From Acidimicrobiia bacterium (GTDB lineage Bacteria > Actinomycetota > Acidimicrobiia > IMCC26256 > JAENVU01), in contig JANYLF010000248.1 in assembly GCA_025357995.1 (NCBI GenBank), positions 1-5,749 of the forward strand: DNA of 5,749 nucleotides, read 5' to 3'. Position 1 is the stretch's first letter, and each line of letters starts with the position of its first letter. The position numbers were made by a program, and so were the translations under genes. Shown here in pieces: positions 1 through 4,675 of this stretch. A model generated the notes under the pieces. That model was not told the DNA's origin. It saw only the letters and a list, made by a program, of their open reading frames with translations, and searched no databases.

Positions 1-453
1 GGCCGCGATGGCCGCCTGCATCTCCTCGGGGCTGACGTCTCGGACGTGAGCGTGGAAAGACCACTGGTGGCCGAATGGATCCGCGACCATCGCGGCGCGG
101 TCTCCGTAGAACTGGTCCTCCGGGGCGCGGATGACGGTCGCGCCCGCGGCCTCTGCGCGCGCGACCGCGGCGTCCACGTCTTCGACGTACTGGTGCATCG
201 TCACCGTGGTGCCGCCGAATCGCTTCGGACTTCCACCATCGCCGGGCATGTCGTCGGGGGCGTCGGCGAGGTACACGTGCGCGCCGTTGATCACGATCTC
301 GGCGTGGCCGATCTGGCCGTCCGGCATCGGGAGTCGGTACCGCTCTTCGGCACCGAAGGCTTCGACGTAGAACGCAATCGCGTCCGACGCGCCGGTGATC
401 ATCAGGTAGGGAACGATCCGGTGCTCGAGACCGGCGGGAATGGCATCGACCAT
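1..453 (-). CDS. PhnB-like VOC (glyoxalase/bleomycin-resistance fold) protein, 3' end cut by window edge
   Basis: The frame opens at ATG 453 and stays open to base 1, giving 151 residues without a stop. The start is well supported: GGAGG at 464-460 lies six bases upstream. The protein begins MVDAIPAGLEHRIVPYLMI, followed by DAIAFYVEAFGAEE (about 24-37), DGQIGHAEIVING (45-57), YVEDVDAAVARAEAAGATV (89-107), EDQFYGDRAAMVADPFGHQW (112-131) and SPEEMQ (141-146). This order, with two beta-alpha-beta-beta-beta modules and a closing DPFGHxW, is that of PhnB-like members of the VOC superfamily, usually about 150-165 residues, so probably only a few C-terminal residues are missing. These proteins are cytosolic and often bind a metal; the substrate is seldom known, and nothing here identifies it. 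It follows the helicase gene by 51 bases on the same strand and may be read through from it, but a possible promoter in the gap would allow independent expression. Family assignment is firm; function is unknown. Confidence 0.9.
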   Translation of the reverse strand, partial: MVDAIPAGLEHRIVPYLMITGASDAIAFYVEAFGAEERYRLPMPDGQIGHAEIVINGAHVYLADAPDDMPGDGGSPKRFGGTTVTMHQYVEDVDAAVARAEAAGATVIRAPEDQFYGDRAAMVADPFGHQWSFHAHVRDVSPEEMQAAIAA

Positions 454-459
454 GACGAA

Positions 460-464
460 CCTCC
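460..464 (-). promoter_or_regulatory. Ribosome-binding site of the VOC gene
   Basis: Read on the minus strand, GGAGG stands six bases before ATG 453. It is a full match to the anti-Shine-Dalgarno core at near-ideal spacing and decides the start of a gene whose end lies outside the window. Confidence 0.75.
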
Positions 465-482
465 AAAGGCAGTGTGGGGACG

Positions 483-512
483 ATCGTAGGACAGGGATGA
501 CGGCTCAGTCAC
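483..512 (-). promoter_or_regulatory. Possible sigma-70/SigA-type promoter for the VOC gene
   Basis: On the minus strand, GTGACT (512-507) is followed after 18 bases by TACGAT (488-483). Each hexamer matches four of six bases of TTGACA or TATAAT, and TACGAT fits the TAnnnT form common in actinomycete promoters. The -10 lies about 30 bases before the start codon, leaving room for the GGAGG site. The -35 overlaps the last codons of the helicase gene. The match is by eye only, and chance matches of this quality are common, so it is a candidate. Confidence 0.3.
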
Positions 513-2592
513 CGGAGCCTTGCGCCAACGCGATGGGGAGCACGGCCTCGACGCCGGCGGCGCGCAGGACACCCGCGACTTCCGTGAGGGTCCAGCGAGA
601 ATCGACGATGTCGTCGACGAGGAGGACCGGCCCGGTCGCGACGGTTCCCTCGACCGCGAACGCGCCGGCCACGTTGCGGTGTTGCTGCGCGCTGTTTTCC
701 ATCTGGGCCTGACGGATCGTCGGGCGCACCAGCAATACTGTCTCCTTGTACGGCAAGCGCAATCGAGTGGCGACCCGCTCGGCAAGTGACGACACCAATT
801 CCGGCGCACGGGCCGAAGGCACATTCGTGACCCACATCGGCCGAGGCTGGGGACCCCAGTTGCGGACGAGTCGAGCCAGCGCGTCGGCCAATGCATCGGA
901 GAACTCGCCCGCAGTGCGTTCGTCGCGCACGAGTCCACCCCAGCCGCCGTCGCCGAGGAAGGACAACACCCGGCCCGCTTCGGCCTGTAACTCGGCGGGG
1001 ATGCGCCCACCCTCAGCGCGCATCTTGCGTGGGTCGATCGTGAGCGGTTGGCTGCGGAGGTACTCCTGGGCGCGCACGACCACGTCGCGATCGAGCACGA
1101 CATCGATGCTCGTGCCCGTGCAGCGCGCGCATCGTCCGCACGCGGTGGCGGTCGGGTCGTCGAGCGCGCGGCCGAGGAGTGCCATCAAGCACGTGTCGCT
1201 CGCGAGATAGTCGTCCATCACCTGCTGCTCGAGACGGCGCTGATGCGTCACGTTCTCGATGCGTTCGGTGGGGTAGGTCCACTCCATCGCCGTGCGCCGG
1301 TACTTCGTGCCGTCGCGCTCGACCGCGCCCTCTACCTCGAGAATCTTCAGCATCGACGTCAGCCGGCCGCGACGTATGTTCACGTCGGTCTCGATCTCGC
1401 CGATGCGCACCCAATCGCCGCGGTCGGTCAGGAGATCGACGATCGCGTTCGCGATCTCTGCCGGTGGAAACGCGGTGCGGATGAAGTAGTCCTGGATGTC
1501 GCGGTCTTCGTACCCGCTCAACAGCACGCCGTGGGCCTCGTCGAGTGCCCGGCCGGCGCGCCCAACCTGCTGGTAGTAGGCGATTGGTGAGCCCGGAGAC
1601 TGATAGTGGATGACGAACGCGAGGTCCGGTTTGTCGTAGCCCATGCCGAGCGCAGAGGTGGCCACCAGCACCTTCAGATCATTGGCCAGGAGGCGGTCCT
1701 CGAGCACGTTCCGGAGCTCCGGGTCCGTCTCACCGCTGTACGCTGCCGCGTTGATGCCCTCACCCGCGAGCCACCCCGTGACGCGCGAACAGTCGGCCAC
1801 GGTGAGGCAGTACACGATGCCGGTTCCGGCGAGCGTGGGGATCACGGTGGAGAGCCACGCGAGCCGGTCCGGTTGGCTCGGCATCCGCAGCGTGTCGAGC
1901 ACGAGGCTCGGGCGTGCGAGCGATCCGCGAATCGTCTGCATGTGTTCACCGAACTGTGATTCGATATCGGCGACCACTCGGTCGTTCGCGGTCGCGGTCG
2001 TGCCGAGTACCGGCACTCCGGGCGCGAGCAGATCGAGGACGTGCGCGATGCGGCGATAGTCGGGCCGGAAGTCGTGCCCCCAGTCGCTGATGCAATGCAC
2101 TTCGTCGACCACGAGCAGACCCACTCGTGGCGCGAGGGCAGGGAGGACGGACGCGCGGAACTCCGCGTTGGCGAATCGTTCGGGCGAGATGAGCAGCACG
2201 TCGATCTCGTCCCGGTCGAGTCGGTCCGCGATTTCGCTCCATTCGTCGCGGTTGTTGCTGTTGATGGTGGCGGTCGTGACGCCACCGCGTTCACCTGCGG
2301 CGATCTGGTTGCGCATGAGCGCGAGCAGCGGGGAGACGATCACGGTGGGGCCGCCGCCCAGATCGCGTAACAACCGCGTCGCCACGAAGTAGACCGCGCT
2401 CTTCCCCCATCCGGTGCGCTGGACGACGAGGACGCGGGCGCGATCCACGACCAGCGCGGCGATCGCTTCGAGCTGGCCAGGACGAAACTCGGCATCAGAC
2501 CGGCCGACGAGGACGCGCAAAGTCGCAAGGGCCACGGTGGCGAAGGCGTCGTCGATCACCAGCGGACCGTACTGGCGACCTGCGACACCCAT
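505..2592 (-). CDS. rqlH: RqlH-type RecQ-like ATP-dependent DNA helicase with C-terminal ComF/phosphoribosyltransferase-like domain
   Basis: This 695-residue protein is predicted to be a cytosolic, ATP-driven 3'-5' DNA translocase and helicase for recombinational repair. Visible parts in order: FRPGQLEAI (36-44); Walker A QRTGWGKS (58-65); SPLLALMRNQ (87-96); motif II DEVH (163-166) followed by the RecQ loop CISDWGHDFRPDYRRI (167-182); TTATA (198-202); motif V ATSALGMGYDKPDL (311-324); motif VI QQVGRAGR (341-348). A linker with a winged-helix look (about 375-440) leads to a four-cysteine zinc site, C468, C485, C488 and C491. There is no HRDC domain. Instead, the C-terminus (about 500-695) resembles ComF-type phosphoribosyltransferases, with LLVDDIVDSRWTL at 657-669. 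Length and architecture match Mycobacterium smegmatis RqlH (691 residues, ATPase plus linker plus tetracysteine plus ComF-like domain), whose published activity is 3'-5' unwinding by the N-terminal part. ATG 2592 was chosen as the most upstream start with G-rich sequence before it; GTG 2559 is an alternative. Oddities are DEVH for DEAH and a degenerate PRPP loop. Confidence 0.95.
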   Translation of the reverse strand: MGVAGRQYGPLVIDDAFATVALATLRVLVGRSDAEFRPGQLEAIAALVVDRARVLVVQRTGWGKSAVYFVATRLLRDLGGGPTVIVSPLLALMRNQIAAGERGGVTTATINSNNRDEWSEIADRLDRDEIDVLLISPERFANAEFRASVLPALAPRVGLLVVDEVHCISDWGHDFRPDYRRIAHVLDLLAPGVPVLGTTATANDRVVADIESQFGEHMQTIRGSLARPSLVLDTLRMPSQPDRLAWLSTVIPTLAGTGIVYCLTVADCSRVTGWLAGEGINAAAYSGETDPELRNVLEDRLLANDLKVLVATSALGMGYDKPDLAFVIHYQSPGSPIAYYQQVGRAGRALDEAHGVLLSGYEDRDIQDYFIRTAFPPAEIANAIVDLLTDRGDWVRIGEIETDVNIRRGRLTSMLKILEVEGAVERDGTKYRRTAMEWTYPTERIENVTHQRRLEQQVMDDYLASDTCLMALLGRALDDPTATACGRCARCTGTSIDVVLDRDVVVRAQEYLRSQPLTIDPRKMRAEGGRIPAELQAEAGRVLSFLGDGGWGGLVRDERTAGEFSDALADALARLVRNWGPQPRPMWVTNVPSARAPELVSSLAERVATRLRLPYKETVLLVRPTIRQAQMENSAQQHRNVAGAFAVEGTVATGPVLLVDDIVDSRWTLTEVAGVLRAAGVEAVLPIALAQGSGD

Positions 2593-2690
2593 ATTCCCCC
2601 ATTCCCCAGACCGGGAAACGCTGAGGGTCCATCTTCTGGCGAGAGCCCGGGATTACCGTTTTCCTACGGGTTCTTGCGGGGAGGCATGGC
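2593..2690. promoter_or_regulatory. Divergent intergenic region between rqlH and the small plus-strand gene
   Basis: These 98 bases must hold the start signals for rqlH (leftward) and for the 99-codon gene (rightward). Seen directly are GGGGAGG at 2678-2684 for the rightward gene and a doubled GGGGAAT (minus strand, 2607-2601 and 2599-2593) immediately before the rqlH ATG. TACCGT at 2654-2659 fits TAnnnT as a rightward -10, but no acceptable -35 lies 16-18 bases before it. No convincing leftward promoter is seen, and no LexA-type GAAC-N4-GTTC box. Confidence 0.45.
2678..2684 (+). promoter_or_regulatory. Ribosome-binding site of the 99-codon gene
   Basis: GGGGAGG lies six bases before GTG 2691. 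It favours this GTG over ATG 2700, which is 15 bases away, and over ATG 2686, which is out of frame and meets TGA after five codons. It is the main argument that the small gene is genuine and that GTG is its start. Confidence 0.7.
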
Positions 2691-2990
2691 GTGTTCGGAA
2701 TGAGCAGACGGCGGCATCGGGAACGTGACGAGTTCCTCATGATGCATTCCAAAATTGCCGCGATTCATGGAGACTTGCTTCGACGGGACGAGGAACTCGT
2801 CGCGGCGCTCTCCAGCTTGACCGCCGCCACCCACCAGGTGGACGCGCGTCTCGAATCCGACATCACGCTGGCCGGCGTCCTCAGCGAGCTCATGGGCGCG
2901 CGCGAGCCGCGTGCGATCGATCTCACGCGCGAACGTGTGCTGGGCGGATCCGTCTCGGTCGAATCCGGGATGCTCGGCGTCGCGGAGTAG
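2691..2990 (+). CDS. Hypothetical 99-residue helical protein, possible coiled coil
   Basis: I do not recognise this protein. The frame runs from GTG 2691, behind a strong ribosome-binding site, to TAG at 2988-2990. Codon use supports real coding: beyond the first 25 codons nearly every third position is G or C, as in its neighbours. The N-terminus is basic (SRRRHRERDE, about 5-14). Residues about 15-68 have hydrophobics at helical spacing (I22, I25, L29, L37, L40, L43, V50, L54, I58, L64, L67) among many charges, which suggests a long amphipathic helix or coiled coil. The C-terminal third is less regular. No signal peptide, membrane segment, cysteine pair or known motif is visible. It is the only plus-strand gene: divergent from rqlH by 98 bases and convergent with the methyltransferase gene, 42 bases apart. 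A small cytosolic oligomeric or adaptor protein is possible but cannot be claimed. Confidence 0.65.
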   Translation: MFGMSRRRHRERDEFLMMHSKIAAIHGDLLRRDEELVAALSSLTAATHQVDARLESDITLAGVLSELMGAREPRAIDLTRERVLGGSVSVESGMLGVAE

Positions 2991-3007
2991 CGCCGCAACC
3001 CTCCGAA

Positions 3008-3023
3008 CGAGCGTCCGGGCTCG
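3008..3023. terminator. Weak hairpin between convergent genes, possible bidirectional terminator
   Basis: CGAGC (3008-3012) and GCTCG (3019-3023) can pair around a six-base loop in the 42-base gap between two convergent stop codons. The stem has only five pairs and no T-run follows on either strand, so intrinsic termination is doubtful. It is listed because the position is where a shared terminator would be expected. Confidence 0.2.
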
Positions 3024-3032
3024 AGCGCACCG

Positions 3033-4571
3033 CTACTCGAACGTGTCGGGGAGCACTTCCTTACGTGTCGCGATGAAGGCCCGGAGTTCCTCGTCGATCG
3101 CGTTGTCGATCGGTGGCGGTTCGTAGCTCGCCAGCCGGGTCTTCCAGATCGCGTTCGCGCGCTGCGCCGCATCGAGCGAGCCCTCCTCGCTCCATTGTTC
3201 GAAGCTGGAGTTGTCGGCAATTTCGGAGCGAGAAAACGCGGTCTCGAAGTTCGCGAGCGTGTGGCTCGCACCAAGGAAGTGCACGCCGGGTTCCTGCTCG
3301 CGAAATGCATCCATCGCTTGACCATTTACGGACAGGTCCAACCCGTGTGCGAACTTGGCCAACATGGCGAGTTGGTCGTCGTCGATGACGAACTTCTCGT
3401 ACCCGATGCTCAAGCCGCCTTCGAGCCAACCGGCCGCGTGTAAGACGAAGTTCACACCGGCCATGAGGGTCGGGATGAGTGTCGACGCCGACTCGTACGC
3501 GGCTTGCGCGTCGGGAACCTTCGACGCGGTGAGCGCGCCGCCGGAACGGAACGGGACCCCGAGCCGGCGCGCCAGCGCCGCGCAGGTGTACAGCACGATC
3601 GCGGGCTCGGGCGTGCCGAAGGTGGGTGCGCCCGTCTGCATCGACATCGAGCTCGCGAACGAACCGAAGATCACCGGTGCTCCGGGCCGCACGAGCTGCA
3701 CGAAGGCCATGCCGGCCAGCGCTTCGGCGAGCGTCTGCGCCGCCACCGCGGCCGAGGTTGTCGGCGCCATCGCTCCGGCGAGGATGAACGGCGTGATGAT
3801 GGTGGCTTGATTCCGCTCGGCGTAGACACGCGCCGCTTCGAGCATCGACGCGTCCCACACCAATGGCGACGACGCGTTGATGAGACTGGTCATCACCGTG
3901 CGATCCCCGAGATCGCCACCGAACCCGATACGCGCGAGCTCGAAGCTGTCTTCGGCGCGACTCCCTGCGGTCACGGAGCCCATGAACGCCTTGTCGCTGT
4001 AGCGCAGGTGGGCGTAGACCATGTCGAGGTGACGCTTGCTCACCGGGACATCGACCGGCTCGCACACGGTGCCGCCCGAGTGGTGCAGGTTCGGCGACAG
4101 GTACGCGAGCTTCACGAAGTTCTCGAAGTCCTCGAGCGTCGCGTAACGGCGGCCACGGTCGAGGTCGTAGACGAACGGCGACCCGTAGTTGGGCGCGAAA
4201 ACCGTCGCGTCGCCACCGATCTGCACGTTGTTCGCCGGATTGCGTGCGTGCTGGGTGAACGTCTGCGGCGCGGTGGCCTGCACGATCTGGCGACCGAGGC
4301 CGCGCGGGAAGCGCACCCGCGTACCGTTGATCTCGGCGCCCGCGTCCTTGAACAGGCCGAGGGCAACCGGATGGTCGTGTACCTCGATGCCGACCTCCTC
4401 GAGGATCGTGTCCGCGTTGTGTTCCAGGATCGAGAGGCCTTCGTCCGACACGAGCTCGTACGGCCGCAGCCGGCGAGTGAGAAACGGCTCGCGCGCGATG
4501 ACGTGTGCCGCGCGCACCGCTTGCCGACCCGCGCGACCACCACTCCGACGACCACGTGCCGGTTCACTCAT
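3033..4571 (-). CDS. MttB-superfamily corrinoid-dependent amine methyltransferase, non-pyrrolysine type
   Basis: This 512-residue protein should transfer a methyl group from a methylated, probably quaternary, amine to the Co(I) of a corrinoid protein in the cytosol. It has the full length of the family (about 470-520). The N-terminus is arginine/glycine-rich (RGRRSGGRAGRQAVRAAH, 6-23), then LTRRLRPYELVSDEGLSILE (31-50), ILEEVGIEV (56-64), a long TIM-barrel-like body with FAPNYGSPFVYDL (125-137) and GGTVCEPVDVP (166-176), LTASKVPDAQAAYES (347-361), a glycine-rich GWLEGGLSIGYEKFVIDDDQ (381-400), and the closing HFLGASHTLANF (431-442). True trimethylamine methyltransferase MttB carries pyrrolysine, encoded by an in-frame TAG at about residue 334. 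Here the frame has no internal TAG, so it belongs with non-Pyl relatives such as glycine betaine methyltransferase MtgB; the substrate cannot be read from sequence. TAG at 3033-3035 is the true end. The start ATG 4571 has GGAGGGG before it and overlaps the upstream stop in ATGA. It forms an operon with the RACo-like gene. Confidence 0.93.
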   Translation of the reverse strand: MSEPARGRRSGGRAGRQAVRAAHVIAREPFLTRRLRPYELVSDEGLSILEHNADTILEEVGIEVHDHPVALGLFKDAGAEINGTRVRFPRGLGRQIVQATAPQTFTQHARNPANNVQIGGDATVFAPNYGSPFVYDLDRGRRYATLEDFENFVKLAYLSPNLHHSGGTVCEPVDVPVSKRHLDMVYAHLRYSDKAFMGSVTAGSRAEDSFELARIGFGGDLGDRTVMTSLINASSPLVWDASMLEAARVYAERNQATIITPFILAGAMAPTTSAAVAAQTLAEALAGMAFVQLVRPGAPVIFGSFASSMSMQTGAPTFGTPEPAIVLYTCAALARRLGVPFRSGGALTASKVPDAQAAYESASTLIPTLMAGVNFVLHAAGWLEGGLSIGYEKFVIDDDQLAMLAKFAHGLDLSVNGQAMDAFREQEPGVHFLGASHTLANFETAFSRSEIADNSSFEQWSEEGSLDAAQRANAIWKTRLASYEPPPIDNAIDEELRAFIATRKEVLPDTFE

Positions 4572-4583
4572 GACTTCCCCTCC
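4564..4583 (-). repeat. Direct repeat copy 1: ribosome-binding site and start of the methyltransferase gene
   Basis: This 20-base stretch matches 4656-4675 at 18 of 20 positions, including 14 consecutive identical bases (TCACTCATGACTTC on the plus strand). On the minus strand it reads as GGAGGGG, a short spacer and ATGAGTGA, the first codons of the methyltransferase. Confidence 0.8.
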
Positions 4584-4663
4584 TGGCCCTGCGGGCCGGG
4601 CCGGTCGAACCCCGTTCGGCCAGGGTGGGCGGACCGCGGTCGATGGAGAGCGGCCTCACTCAT
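4568..4663 (-). CDS. 31-codon coupled mini-ORF between the RACo-like and methyltransferase genes (uncertain)
   Basis: ATG 4663 overlaps the TGA of the RACo-like gene in ATGA, and its own TGA (4570-4568) overlaps the methyltransferase ATG in a second ATGA. A ribosome-binding site AAGGAG (4674-4669) stands five bases before the start. The 31 residues start MSEAALHRPR and end GQEGKS; they are rich in Pro, Gly and Arg, with no hydrophobic segment or known motif. About three-quarters of third positions are G or C, which is not decisive in this genome. It may be a translated coupling cistron that carries ribosomes into the methyltransferase gene, a small protein, or an accident of a duplicated start region: the methyltransferase also begins MSE and both start regions are near-identical. 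I do not recognise it as a family. Confidence 0.4.
   Translation of the reverse strand: MSEAALHRPRSAHPGRTGFDRPGPQGQEGKS
4582..4624 (-). promoter_or_regulatory. Inverted repeats that could mask part of the methyltransferase ribosome-binding site
   Basis: CCTGGCC (4582-4588) and GGCCAGG (4618-4624) form a perfect seven-base inverted repeat. Its left arm includes bases 4582-4583, the first two bases of the GGAGGGG ribosome-binding site on the minus strand. Shorter alternatives lie within or across it: GGCCC-TGC-GGGCC (4585-4597) and CGAAC-CCC-GTTCG (4606-4618). In mRNA these would be mutually competing stems inside the mini-ORF, which a translating ribosome would melt. A regulatory role is inferred from geometry only; such repeats are frequent in G+C-rich DNA. 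Confidence 0.3.
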
Positions 4664-4675
4664 GACTTCTCCTTC
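4656..4675 (-). repeat. Direct repeat copy 2: ribosome-binding site and start of the mini-ORF at the end of the RACo-like gene
   Basis: This is the partner of 4564-4583, offset by 92 bases. On the minus strand it contains AAGGAG, a five-base spacer and ATGAGTGA. The same bases encode the last residues (about KEKS) and TGA of the RACo-like protein, so the match is not explained by one shared protein sequence: the frames at the two copies serve different genes. Confidence 0.8.

Noticed and set aside
46..489. 147-codon plus-strand frame over the VOC gene
   Set aside because: The minus strand encodes a clear PhnB-like protein with a good ribosome-binding site. The plus frame is its shadow.
3033..3035. 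Methyltransferase TAG read as pyrrolysine
   Set aside because: Pyrrolysine in true MttB is internal, near residue 334. This TAG follows a complete 512-residue protein, and the sequence after it leads straight into the convergent neighbour.
2765..3325. 186-codon minus-strand frame spanning the small plus-strand gene and the end of the methyltransferase gene
   Set aside because: Ser/Arg-rich shadow in another frame; no ribosome-binding site or motif. The methyltransferase C-terminus and the plus-strand gene explain the region better.
4605..4618. TCGAAC-CCC-GTTCG as a Gram-positive/actinomycete LexA (SOS) box
   Set aside because: The box needs four bases between GAAC and GTTC, and only three are present. 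It also lies inside an operon rather than at a promoter, and not near the helicase gene.
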